Shown here: positions 6,885 through 14,986 of the stretch, in pieces
Position numbering within the stretch: the first letter of the stretch is position 1
Layout: every line of letters starts with the position of its first letter
DNA from: PWPR01 sp964497955
GTDB lineage: Bacteria > Bacillota > UBA994 > PWPR01
DNA: 25,196 bases
Assembly (NCBI GenBank): GCA_964497955.1
Contig: CAZCFQ010000017.1
Coordinates: 1 to 25,196 of the forward strand
Direction: 5' to 3'
The notes under the pieces: model-generated
Database searches by the model: none
The model's input: the letters and a program-made list of their open reading frames with translations, nothing else
What the model was told of the DNA's origin: nothing
Translations under genes and position numbers: made by a program

Positions 6885-7793
6885 ATGATAAATAAAGAAA
6901 TCAAAGAAATGTTTGACAACGAAAAGTATTTATCTAAAAAAGTTTTAATTGAACAAATGATTTTATTAAAGTTGGGAATAAAGAATATAGGTATAGTTAC
7001 TTTCCCTCAACATTTATTTAAAGGTGAAAGAGTTGCAGAAAAAATTGCTTTAATATATGATGAAAGAGTAGAAGAGTATGAAGAGAAGTTTTCTTTTAAG
7101 AAGTTAGCTTTTACAAGGAAAGGTATGTTGCAGAAAGCTGTTAGGCATAAAAAAGAAATTTTACGTGAAGTATATAATGAAGTTGTTTACGAAGATGAAT
7201 CTTACAAAAGATTCATTAAGTACGCAGAAAAATTTAAAATAATGGGTGTAGAGTTTGAAGTTAGACCAAGTTTGAGAGAACTTGTCCTATTTGTTGATGC
7301 TGATATTAAAGAAAGAATTGTAGAAGTGTTAAAGTTTAGACTGCTAAACAAAGAGAAATCTAAAGAAGATTTTAATGAAAACACTCCCATGCAAGTTATA
7401 TTATATCCTGAAGAGTTAAAGCCTGAGTATGTCCAAGCGATTGGTAAGCTTTACGGATATCCACAATGTTGCATAGAAGCTTATATGAAAGATAGAGCTA
7501 AAGGAGATAATCCTGAAGTTAGAGCTGCTATCCAATACTTTGAACAAAGCAAAAAAAGAAAATTTGAAGATTGGGCATATTTTACTAGTGGCTTTGTTCC
7601 ATGTAGGCCAGATTGTAAAGCTGCTCAGGAAGTTGGTAAAAAAGCTTATCAAAAACTTATACAATATGATTCTGAGATGGGTAATTTGTACAAAAGCTAC
7701 ATAAATGAGAATGCTAAAGTTTTTGAAGACCAATCAAAAGAATTGAAACAAAAGATAGTAAAAATGCAAAAAGAAAATAAAGAAAAAGAATAA
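6885..7793 (+). CDS. DUF483-like cysteine motif protein
   Basis: A 302-residue soluble protein with a charged, helical N-terminal two thirds and a conserved-looking cysteine core. The core has GKLYGYPQCCIEAYMKDRA (187-205, with Cys195-Cys196) and SGFVPCRPDCKAAQEVGKK (235-253, with Cys240 and Cys244). Paired CC and CxxxC motifs of this kind resemble the DUF483 family, mostly described from archaea and anaerobes and without a known function; I give that match moderate confidence. The four cysteines could bind a metal or an Fe-S cluster, which is inference. The C-terminus is a lysine and glutamate-rich coil. The gene stands alone, with an extended -10 promoter and a terminator of its own. The ATG at 6885 has a GAGGG ribosome binding site. 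Confidence 0.6.
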   Translation: MINKEIKEMFDNEKYLSKKVLIEQMILLKLGIKNIGIVTFPQHLFKGERVAEKIALIYDERVEEYEEKFSFKKLAFTRKGMLQKAVRHKKEILREVYNEVVYEDESYKRFIKYAEKFKIMGVEFEVRPSLRELVLFVDADIKERIVEVLKFRLLNKEKSKEDFNENTPMQVILYPEELKPEYVQAIGKLYGYPQCCIEAYMKDRAKGDNPEVRAAIQYFEQSKKRKFEDWAYFTSGFVPCRPDCKAAQEVGKKAYQKLIQYDSEMGNLYKSYINENAKVFEDQSKELKQKIVKMQKENKEKE

Positions 7794-7800
7794 AGTCACA

Positions 7801-7844
7801 ACTCCCTTAGATTAGTATATAAAACTAATTTTAGGGAGTATTTT
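7801..7844 (+). terminator. Terminator after the DUF483-like gene
   Basis: ACTCCCTTAGATTAGT (7801-7816) pairs with ACTAATTTTAGGGAGT (7824-7839) apart from one mismatch and one wobble. It is followed by ATTTT. Confidence 0.8.
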
Positions 7845-7850
7845 ATTATG

Positions 7851-7879
7851 TTGGACTTTGTATAGCTAAGTGATATAAT
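7851..7879 (+). promoter_or_regulatory. Sigma-A promoter of the QueG-like gene and M20 peptidase
   Basis: TTGGAC (7851-7856), a 17-base spacer and a perfect TATAAT (7874-7879). It lies directly after the previous terminator and 27 bases before the TTG start. Confidence 0.75.
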
Positions 7880-7906
7880 TTAATCATGTAAAGAAGGGGT
7901 GGTAGA

Positions 7907-8665
7907 TTGGTTAAAGATATAATTGAAAGTATTATTAAAGACAAGGCTGAAAATAATATTTATGTTACAAATTACAGAACTCCACTTGTAGGTTATGCAG
8001 ATGCAAATAATGATTTATTCCACAAATTAAAAGAAGTAGGTCATCCAAGTCATCTTTTACCAAAAGATCTTCTAGATGGTGCAAAAACTGTAGTAGCTTT
8101 TTTCATTCCTTTTAGAAAAGAGTTAATAGAAGAGAATAAAGCACATTCATATGTTTCGCCTAGTTGGGCATTAGCTTATGTAGAAACCAATAACTTAATT
8201 GGTGAGATTAATAAAAAGATTCAAAGGGAGTTAAAAAAGATAGGGATAAACTCAAAAACCTTAAAAGCTACTCATAATTTTGACAAAGATCTTATAATGT
8301 CAAGATGGTCCCATAGACACGTCGCTTACATTACTGGTTTAGGAACCTTTGGAATTAATAATCTGCTTATTACAGAAAAGGGTTGTGCTGGTAGAATCGG
8401 CAGTTTCGTAATTGATGAATATATTGAGCCAAATAAGATTCAAAAAGATGAGTTGTGTTTATATAAACAAGACAAATCTTGTGCATTTTGTTTAGATAAC
8501 TGCCCTGTTAGTGCTTTTGAAGAGAATGAATTTGCCAGAGCTAGATGTTATGAATACCTGTTGGATGTAGTAGAACATTTTAAAGATGTTGATCCTGCTT
8601 GTGATGTGTGTGGTAAATGTAATTGCGGCCCATGTGCTATTTTAGAAAAAGGAGAATATAGATGA
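7907..8665 (+). CDS. QueG-like 4Fe-4S protein
   Basis: A 252-residue protein similar to the core of epoxyqueuosine reductase (QueG) and related Fe-S proteins. The segment HVAYITGLGTFGINNLLITEK (138 onward) is the family's typical region preceding the clusters. Two cysteine sets follow: Cys184 with SCAFCLDNCP (Cys192, Cys195, Cys199), then Cys214 and CDVCGKCNCGPC (Cys232-243). These could hold two [4Fe-4S] clusters. True QueG is longer (about 370 residues) and binds cobalamin through an N-terminal domain. This protein is shorter and probably belongs to the QueG-like group of uncertain substrate. It starts at TTG after AAGGGGTGG; no ATG is better placed. Its last four bases overlap the start of the M20 peptidase gene (ATGA), so the two are translationally coupled. 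Confidence 0.75.
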   Translation: MVKDIIESIIKDKAENNIYVTNYRTPLVGYADANNDLFHKLKEVGHPSHLLPKDLLDGAKTVVAFFIPFRKELIEENKAHSYVSPSWALAYVETNNLIGEINKKIQRELKKIGINSKTLKATHNFDKDLIMSRWSHRHVAYITGLGTFGINNLLITEKGCAGRIGSFVIDEYIEPNKIQKDELCLYKQDKSCAFCLDNCPVSAFEENEFARARCYEYLLDVVEHFKDVDPACDVCGKCNCGPCAILEKGEYR

Positions 8666-9795
8666 GTTTAAATATTAATAAAGAAAGATTGAATGAGTTA
8701 GAAAGGTTTAGTAAGAATGAACTTGACACTTTTGTAACAGAGGTAACAAACATCTGTGAGATACCATCTCCAAGTTATCATGAAGAGAAAAGAGCTAAGT
8801 ATATAGCTAAAAGGTTATCAGATTTTGGTTTTGAAGTTGAAGTGGACGAGGTACATAATGTAATAGCATATAAAAAAGGTAATACAGAAAAGAAGCCTAA
8901 CTTAATGTTTGCAGCACACACTGATACAGTATTTCCTCCAGGTACAGATGTAAGTGTAACTAGAGAAGGAGATCAATTATTTGCACCTGGCATTAGGGAT
9001 AATTCTGCTGGAGTCGCAGGAATTATTCTTTTGGCAAAGGCAATGAATAAGCTTGATTTTACTCATGGAGATATATATCTTGTAGGTACTGCTTGTGAGG
9101 AAGGTCTGGGTGACTTGAATGGTATGAAAGCAGCTTATGCAAAGTTAAAGGATAAGATTGATTACGTTATTGCAGTTGATGGAAATCTTGGAGGCATAAC
9201 ACATGGTGGTATAGGAAGTAAAAGACTAAAGGTTGAAGTAACAACAGAAGGTGGTCATAGTTGGGGAGCATTTGGAGTACCTTCAGCTATTCACTCTTTA
9301 GGTACAATGATTAGTCATATTGCTAAATTAGATGTGCCAAAAGATCCTAAAACTTCATATAATGTAGGTGTTATAGAAGGTGGGACATCAATTAATACTA
9401 TAGCAGCTAATGCATCTATGTTAATAGATATGCGTTCAGAAGCTAAAGAACCACTAGCTGATGTAGAGGTTGAAGTAAGAGGCATTATTGAGAAAGTAGC
9501 TTCAGAAGATAAGGTTAAAGTAGAAGTTGAAGTGGTTGGCGATAGACCAGTGGGATATTTACCTAGAGAGCATGTCTTAATTAAAAAAACAGTAGAAGTG
9601 TTAGAGTTCCTAGAGCTTTCAACAGAAGGACATTCAAGTTCAACTGATGCAAATATACCTCTTAGTCAAGGTAAGCCTGCGATATGTTTAGGAGTCACTT
9701 CAGGAAAATATGCTCACAGAAAAGATGAGATATTAGATATTAAACCAGCACAAAAAGGGATATTCCTACTAACATTATTATTAGAAACTTTATAA
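8662..9795 (+). CDS. M20 family metallopeptidase
   Basis: A 377-residue zinc-dependent peptidase or deacylase of the M20 family, nearest in layout to peptidase T-like and ArgE/DapE proteins. The metal and catalytic residues are visible: AAHTDTVFP (His86, Asp88), GIRDNSAG (bridging Asp113), ACEEGLGD (Glu146 as the general base and Glu147), AVDG (Asp173) and AHRKDE near the C-terminus (His352). The lid or dimerisation domain falls between residues 185 and 295. There is no signal peptide, so it acts in the cytoplasm, probably on di- or tripeptides or an acylated amino acid. The substrate cannot be read from sequence. It overlaps the QueG-like gene by four bases, and a terminator follows at 9811-9844. 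Confidence 0.88.
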   Translation: MSLNINKERLNELERFSKNELDTFVTEVTNICEIPSPSYHEEKRAKYIAKRLSDFGFEVEVDEVHNVIAYKKGNTEKKPNLMFAAHTDTVFPPGTDVSVTREGDQLFAPGIRDNSAGVAGIILLAKAMNKLDFTHGDIYLVGTACEEGLGDLNGMKAAYAKLKDKIDYVIAVDGNLGGITHGGIGSKRLKVEVTTEGGHSWGAFGVPSAIHSLGTMISHIAKLDVPKDPKTSYNVGVIEGGTSINTIAANASMLIDMRSEAKEPLADVEVEVRGIIEKVASEDKVKVEVEVVGDRPVGYLPREHVLIKKTVEVLEFLELSTEGHSSSTDANIPLSQGKPAICLGVTSGKYAHRKDEILDIKPAQKGIFLLTLLLETL

Positions 9796-9810
9796 AATAA
9801 TATTATCAGA

Positions 9811-9844
9811 AAGCTTCTTTGTAAAAATACAGAGGAGCTTTTTT
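9811..9844 (+). terminator. Terminator after the M20 peptidase gene
   Basis: AAGCTTCTTTGTA (9811-9823) pairs with TACAGAGGAGCTT (9828-9840) through 13 positions including wobbles. T residues follow directly. Confidence 0.8.
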
Positions 9845-9853
9845 GATATTACT

Positions 9854-9882
9854 TTAATAAATTTGACAAATACAGTAAAATA
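9854..9882 (+). promoter_or_regulatory. Possible promoter of iorAB
   Basis: TTAATA (9854-9859), 17 bases and TAAAAT (9877-9882) give a moderate match. A perfect TTGACA also occurs at 9863-9868, but no good -10 box lies 16-18 bases after it. Either may drive iorA; the call is tentative. Confidence 0.3.
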
Positions 9883-9919
9883 GAAACATATGTTAAGAAA
9901 TATGAAAGGTAGGTATCAG

Positions 9920-11641
9920 ATGAAAAAATTACTTACAGGAAATGAAGCGATTGCTCTGGGAGCTTGGGAGTATGGAGTGCATTTTGCAACTGCTTACCCA
10001 GGCACACCTAGCACAGAAACATTAGAGAATGTAGCACAGTATAAAGAGATAAATTCTCAATGGTCAGTAAATGAAAAAGTGGCATTTGAAGTTGCTGCTG
10101 GTTCGGCGATGGCTGGAGCTAGAACATTAGTAGCGATGAAACACGTTGGTTTGAATGTGGCTGCTGACCCTTTGTTTACAATGTCTTATATAGGTTCAAA
10201 TGGTGGATTAGTTATATTATCAGCAGATGATCCAGGAATGCATAGTTCTCAAAATGAACAAGACAATAGAAGATATGCAAAATTTGCTAAAGTGCCTTTG
10301 TTTGAGCCCTCTGATAGTCAAGAGGCGAAAGATATGGTAGGATTAGCACTTGATGTTAGCGAAAAGTATGATACGCCAGTTATTATTAGAACAACTACGA
10401 GAATTTCACATTCAAAATCTTTAGTAAAGTACGATCAAAGACAGGAGTATGAGTTAAAAGAGTATAAAAAAGACCCTGCAAAAAATGTTATGATGCCAGC
10501 TTATGCTAGACCTAAGCATATTGTAGTTGAAGAGAGAATGAAGAAGCTAAAAGAGTACTCTGAGAATACAAAAGCAAATTTTGTTGAGTGGGGTAATACT
10601 GAAATAGGAATTATCACTAGTGGTATAACATATCAATATGTAAAAGAAGCAATACCAGAAGCGTCAATTTTAAAATTAGGTTTTAGTTATCCACTACCAG
10701 AAAACAAAATAAGAGATTTTGCAAAAAAAGTAGATAAGCTATACATAGTGGAAGAACTAGACCCAGTTATTGAAGAAGCTGTTAAAGCTATGGGAATTGA
10801 CTGTATAGGAAAAGAAATCTTTACAATGATTGGGGAGTATACTCCTGCTATGATTAAAAGTGGCATAACAGGTGAAACTATAGAGTTAACGGAAAAAAGA
10901 GAAGCACCTATTAGACCACCCGTATTATGCCCAGGGTGCCCTCATAGAGGAACTTTTTATGTTCTAAAAAAATTAAAGCTAAATGTAACTGGTGACATTG
11001 GTTGTTATACATTAGGAGCACTACCTCCACTTGAATCTATGCATACAACACTATGCATGGGAGCAAGTATAGGCACAGCACTAGGAATGGAAAAAGCTAA
11101 TCCAGCTCTAGGTAAAAAGACAGTTGCAGTTATTGGGGACTCCACTTTTATGCATTCTGGCTTAACAGGTATAGTTGAAATGATATATAACAAAGGTACT
11201 GGTACAGTATTAGTTTTAGATAATAGTATAACTGCTATGACAGGACATCAACAAAATCCTACTACAGGATATACTCTAAGAATGGAAGAAACTAAAAAAA
11301 TTGACATTGAAGCAGTTGTTAAAGCAATGGGTGTAAAAAGAGTTTTTTCAATAGATCCATTTGAGCTAAAAGGTTTAGAGAAGTTACTCAAAGAGGAAAC
11401 TTCAGTTGACGAGTTATCTGTTATTGTAGTTAAAAGACCATGTGCTTTGATTATAAAACCAGATCCAGTAAAGACATTTGTGGACCATGATGTTTGTATA
11501 GGATGCCAAGCTTGTATGAAGGTTGGATGCCCTGCTATTACTTTTAAAGATAATAAATCTAATATAAATGATGCTTTATGTGTCTCTTGTGGAGTATGTC
11601 AGAGCGTTTGTCCTGTTGGCGCTATTAAGAGGGAGGAATAA
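9920..11641 (+). CDS. iorA: Indolepyruvate:ferredoxin oxidoreductase, alpha subunit
   Basis: The large subunit (573 residues) of the enzyme that oxidatively decarboxylates aryl pyruvates from aromatic amino acids to aryl-acetyl-CoA and reduces ferredoxin. The N-terminal part carries the pyruvate:ferredoxin oxidoreductase pyrimidine-binding domain (TGNEAIALGAWE, then FATAYPGTPSTE). The thiamine diphosphate domain contains CPGCPHRGTFYVLKKL, GDIGCYTLGALPPL, a GDSTFMHSG magnesium-binding motif and LDNSITAMTGHQQNP. Two ferredoxin-type clusters end the protein: CIGCQACMKVGC and CVSCGVCQSVCPVGAI. I chose the ATG at 9920, six bases after an AGGTAGG ribosome binding site. That protein begins MKKLLTGNEA like its relatives; an ATG at 9890 would add ten unrelated residues. 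Six bases separate the stop from iorB. Confidence 0.95.
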   Translation: MKKLLTGNEAIALGAWEYGVHFATAYPGTPSTETLENVAQYKEINSQWSVNEKVAFEVAAGSAMAGARTLVAMKHVGLNVAADPLFTMSYIGSNGGLVILSADDPGMHSSQNEQDNRRYAKFAKVPLFEPSDSQEAKDMVGLALDVSEKYDTPVIIRTTTRISHSKSLVKYDQRQEYELKEYKKDPAKNVMMPAYARPKHIVVEERMKKLKEYSENTKANFVEWGNTEIGIITSGITYQYVKEAIPEASILKLGFSYPLPENKIRDFAKKVDKLYIVEELDPVIEEAVKAMGIDCIGKEIFTMIGEYTPAMIKSGITGETIELTEKREAPIRPPVLCPGCPHRGTFYVLKKLKLNVTGDIGCYTLGALPPLESMHTTLCMGASIGTALGMEKANPALGKKTVAVIGDSTFMHSGLTGIVEMIYNKGTGTVLVLDNSITAMTGHQQNPTTGYTLRMEETKKIDIEAVVKAMGVKRVFSIDPFELKGLEKLLKEETSVDELSVIVVKRPCALIIKPDPVKTFVDHDVCIGCQACMKVGCPAITFKDNKSNINDALCVSCGVCQSVCPVGAIKREE

Positions 11642-11646
11642 AGTAA

Positions 11647-12219
11647 ATGAAAGATATGAACATTATTTTAGCTGGAGTTGGAGGACAAGGTACTATATTG
11701 GCAAGTAAAGTTCTAGCTGATGTTGCTATGCTTGAAGGATTTGATGTAAAAATCAGTGAGATCCATGGAATGGCACAAAGAGGTGGAAGCGTAATCACTC
11801 ATGTAAAGTTTGCTGACAAAGTATACTCTCCACTAATTGAGAATAAAAAGGCAGATTTTATAGTGGCTTTTGAGATGCTTGAAGCTCTTAGAAGACTGCA
11901 TTTTCTAAAAGACGGTGGAAAAGTAATTGTCAATGAGCAAGAGATAGAACCTATGACAGTTATAACTGGTAATGCAAAGTACCCACAAGAAATACTTAGT
12001 GAATTACAAAACAGTGTGAAAGTAACACCAATTAATGCACTTGAAATAGCTAAAGAATTGGGTAATGTAAAGGTATTAAACATTGTAATGCTAGGGCACT
12101 TAGCTAGTAAGATGGATATAGAAGTTGACAAATGGCATCAAGCTATGAAAAATCAAATCAAAGAGAAATATGTAGATTTAAACTTGAAAGCATTTAAAAT
12201 TGGCTATAATATTCAATAG
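11647..12219 (+). CDS. iorB: Indolepyruvate:ferredoxin oxidoreductase, beta subunit
   Basis: The small subunit (190 residues) of IorAB. It is the gamma-type domain of the 2-oxoacid:ferredoxin oxidoreductase family. The N-terminus has GVGGQGTILASKVLA, followed by the characteristic EIHGMAQRGGSVITHVKF and, later, PLIENKKADFIVAFEMLEALR. Length and order are usual for a stand-alone beta subunit. A GGGAGG motif at the end of iorA provides the ribosome binding site, so translation is closely linked to that of iorA, ensuring the two subunits are made together. The DegV gene follows after 34 bases without a terminator and is probably on the same transcript. Confidence 0.95.
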   Translation: MKDMNIILAGVGGQGTILASKVLADVAMLEGFDVKISEIHGMAQRGGSVITHVKFADKVYSPLIENKKADFIVAFEMLEALRRLHFLKDGGKVIVNEQEIEPMTVITGNAKYPQEILSELQNSVKVTPINALEIAKELGNVKVLNIVMLGHLASKMDIEVDKWHQAMKNQIKEKYVDLNLKAFKIGYNIQ

Positions 12220-12253
12220 AAGGATAGCATCAATAAAATAAGGATTGATATAA

Positions 12254-13102
12254 ATGAATAAAGAAAGAATTGCAGTAGTAACTGATAGTTGTTCGGACAT
12301 TCCTAGAACTATTGCGGATAAGTTTGGAGTAACTGTGGTTCCTCTAAATGTAATTTTTGGAGATGAAGTATTGAAGGATGGAGTGGATATAACTCCTAAA
12401 GAGTTTTATAAAAGACTGAAAGAATCAAAAGAATTACCTAAATCATCACAACCTACTCCAGAAGAGTTCATTCAAGTATATGGAGAACTATTGGATGAAT
12501 ATGATAAAGTTATCTCAATACATTTATCTGAAAAACTAAGTGGAACAATTAATTCTGCAAGATTAGCAGCAAAGAATTTCGGAGAAAAAGTGTTTGCTTT
12601 TGACAGTCAATCAATAAGTGTTGGAATTGGCCTTCAAGTAGAAGCAACTCTAGAGGCAATAATAAATGGTGTATCTTTTGAAGAGATAAAAGCTTATCTC
12701 AGAAAGATGCGTGAATCTACTCATGTTATGTTTACTTTAGATACTTTAGAATATCTTCAAAAGGGTGGTAGGATCGGTAAAGCAGAATCACTTATTGGTT
12801 CTTTACTTAATATTAAACCAATTATAATAGTTAAAGAAGGTTTATATCATGCTTTCGGTAAAACTAGAAGTCAAAAGAAAGCTATAAAAAAGATAGTTAA
12901 TCACTTAAAAACTATAAGCGAAGGTAAAGAAGTAAAAAGGCTCGCTGTTGCACATGGTATGGCCTCTAAGGCGATGGAGAGATTAAAGAAAGATCTCGAA
13001 GAAGCTTTAAATATTAAAGCAAGTATGGTTGTTGAAGTAGGACCAGTAATTGGTGTTCACACAGGTCCAGGAACAGTTGGAACTGCAATATCTTTTAAAT
13101 AA
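12254..13102 (+). CDS. DegV family fatty-acid binding protein
   Basis: A 282-residue DegV (EDD fold) protein. Members bind a fatty acid; in staphylococci the homologous FakB delivers it to the kinase FakA. The family's landmarks are present: VVTDSCSDIP at the N-terminus, VVPLNVIFGDEVLKDG, SSQPTPEEF, the serine-bearing SIHLSEKLSGTINSA, DSQSISVGIG and the C-terminal GPVIGVHTGPGTVG. Which fatty acid it binds, and whether it works with a FakA here, cannot be seen, since no DAK-type kinase gene lies in the window. It follows iorB, and AAGGAT supplies the ribosome binding site eight bases before the ATG. A strong terminator at 13109-13145 ends the unit. Confidence 0.92.
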   Translation: MNKERIAVVTDSCSDIPRTIADKFGVTVVPLNVIFGDEVLKDGVDITPKEFYKRLKESKELPKSSQPTPEEFIQVYGELLDEYDKVISIHLSEKLSGTINSARLAAKNFGEKVFAFDSQSISVGIGLQVEATLEAIINGVSFEEIKAYLRKMRESTHVMFTLDTLEYLQKGGRIGKAESLIGSLLNIKPIIIVKEGLYHAFGKTRSQKKAIKKIVNHLKTISEGKEVKRLAVAHGMASKAMERLKKDLEEALNIKASMVVEVGPVIGVHTGPGTVGTAISFK

Positions 13103-13108
13103 TAAATA

Positions 13109-13145
13109 AATCCTGATCTTATAAAAAGTAAGATCAGGATTTTTT
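13109..13145. terminator. Bidirectional terminator between the DegV gene and argS
   Basis: AATCCTGATCTTA (13109-13121) and TAAGATCAGGATT (13129-13141) are perfect 13-base arms around seven bases, with T residues after and A residues before. It lies between two convergent genes and can stop transcription from both. Confidence 0.9.
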
Positions 13146-13150
13146 ACAAA

Positions 13151-14845
13151 TTACATTCTTGTCGGGGTAGGCATATTGAGTAATTTAAGTCCTATTTCTA
13201 GAGTTATATTAGCACAGTAACATAATAGTAATCTAGCATTCCTAACGGCATCATTATCAGTTATGATCTGGTTGTTGTGATAAAACCTATTGAATGCTCT
13301 AGCTATCTTCATTACTTGCCTACTTACTAAAGAAGGCTCAAGTTGGTCAGAAGCATCAACTATTACTTGTGGAAATTCATAGAGAGCTTTCATAAGCTCA
13401 ATACTTTCATTGTCTTCTAGCAAAGAATAATCAACATTAACTATAATGTCATCAGTTGCTTTTTCTAATACTCTACATGATCTAGCATAAGTGTATTGAA
13501 CATAAGGACCAGTTTCGCCTTCAAAGTTTAATAGTTCATCCCAGTCAAAGACAATGTCATTGATTCTATTATTATATAAATCGTTAAAAATTAAAGCTCC
13601 AACAGCAACTTCTTTTGCAACTTTTTCTTTATCATCTAGATCAGGATTTCTTTCTTTTATTATATTTTTTGTTTTATCTATTGCTTCCGAAAGGACTTCT
13701 TTAAGAAGAATAACATTGCCTTTTCTAGTTTGCATTCTTCCTTCTGATAATCTTACACGACCAAAAGGGACGTGATAAATATCACTAGCCCAGTCATAAC
13801 CCATTAACTCGATTACTTTCATCCATTGTTTAAAATGAAGAGTTTGAGAATAATCTGTTACATATAAAGCTTTTTTAAAGTTAAATGTAGATTTACGATA
13901 GAAAGCAGCTGCAATGTCTCTTGACGTATAAATTGTAGTTCCATCTGCCTTTTTTATTAAACAAGGAGGCATGTCTTCCCCTAAATCGACTATTAAAGCT
14001 CCTTGGCTTTCTTTTATAAGGTTTTTCTCTTTTAACTCTTTAATTACTGGATCCACTTTGTCTCTATAAAAACTTTCACCAGTATTGAAATCAAAGTCAA
14101 TTCCGAGAATAGAGTACAATTTATTAAACTCTTTCATACTAGCTTTACTGATTGACTTCCAAATTTTTAAAGCTTCTTGATTACCATTTTCAAGTTTTTT
14201 AAACCATTATCTTGCTTGATCTTCTAGTTCAGGGTGTTCTTCAGCTTCTTCATGAAACTTAACATATAGTTTAACCAGTTCATTAATAGGGTCTTTTCTG
14301 ACAACCTCTTTATCTCCCCATTTTTTATATGCTAGAATTTGTTTTCCAAACTGAGTTCCCCAATCACCTAGATGATTTACTCCAATTGATGTATATCCTA
14401 AATGATTGTAAATATTATATAAAGATTGTCCTATTACAGTTGATCGCAAATGCCCTATATGAAAGGGTTTAGCAATATTTGGTGAAGAATAGTCTATAAC
14501 AATATTTTCATTTTTTTCTTTTTGGCTACCATATTTTTTATTGCTTTTGTAGATATGGCTAAGTAGTAGTTTAGCAAACTCTTTATAGTCTAAAAAAAAG
14601 TTGAGGTAAGGGCCTACCGATGTAATTTTATAGAATAAGGAGTGGCTAAAATCTTCTTCTGATAAATCATTAGCTATCTGGACAGGAGACTTATGCATTA
14701 TCTTAGCTAATTTAAAACAAGGAAGTGCAAAATCTCCCATTTCTGCTCTAGGTGGCACCTCTATTAAATCATATAGTTGTTTGAAATCTAATTCATCAAT
14801 TTCATTTATAAGAAGTTTAGATATAATTTTTTTACAATCAAACAT
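13151..14845 (-). pseudogene. argS: Arginyl-tRNA synthetase with one in-frame TAA
   Basis: A full-length class I arginyl-tRNA synthetase (565 codons including the final stop), interrupted at codon 213 by TAA (14209-14207). The N-terminal part has the additional domain and the HIGH signature (SPNIAKPFHIGHLRST, around residues 121-136). After the TAA the same frame continues with WFKKLENGN, the expected next segment, then a KMSKS-like RMQTRKGN and the anticodon-binding domain ending TPTRM. The frame is kept and no residue seems lost. The change is thus a single nonsense codon, perhaps from GAA, AAA or CAA. The ATG at 14845 follows AAGGAGG at good spacing. The second part has an internal ATG (14137) but no ribosome binding site. 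Recent mutation, a sequencing error or readthrough are the options; ArgS is normally essential, so another copy or an error is likely. Confidence 0.8.
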
Positions 14846-14905
14846 TAAAAAGCCTCCTTGGTTAGTCTCATTCTGGAAAAATAACATAAAATCATTGAAA
14901 AAGCA

Positions 14906-14933
14906 AGTATATTAAAATAAAATGAAAATTCAA
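14906..14933 (-). promoter_or_regulatory. Sigma-A type promoter of argS
   Basis: On the minus strand TTGAAT (14933-14928) and TATACT (14911-14906) are 16 bases apart, about 60 bases before the argS ATG. The leader is too short for a T-box riboswitch. Confidence 0.5.
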
Positions 14934-14952
14934 ATACTAATCCTACTTATGA

Positions 14953-14958
14953 TATAAT
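14953..14958 (+). promoter_or_regulatory. -10 box of the TPR gene promoter
   Basis: A perfect TATAAT lies 28 bases before the GTG start. The -35 region (around 14929-14935) is weak and overlaps the -35 box of the divergent argS promoter. Confidence 0.4.
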
Positions 14959-14986
14959 AAGTATACTATATTGGGAGGAGAAATAG

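Noticed and set aside
13151..14137. A separate gene for the C-terminal half of ArgS, starting at ATG 14137
   Set aside because: No ribosome binding site precedes that ATG, and conserved ArgS residues lie between the TAA and the ATG. One interrupted gene explains the data better than two genes.
14846..14986. T-box riboswitch before argS
   Set aside because: The leader between promoter and start is only about 60 bases, and no specifier stem or TGG-type T-box sequence with antiterminator is visible.
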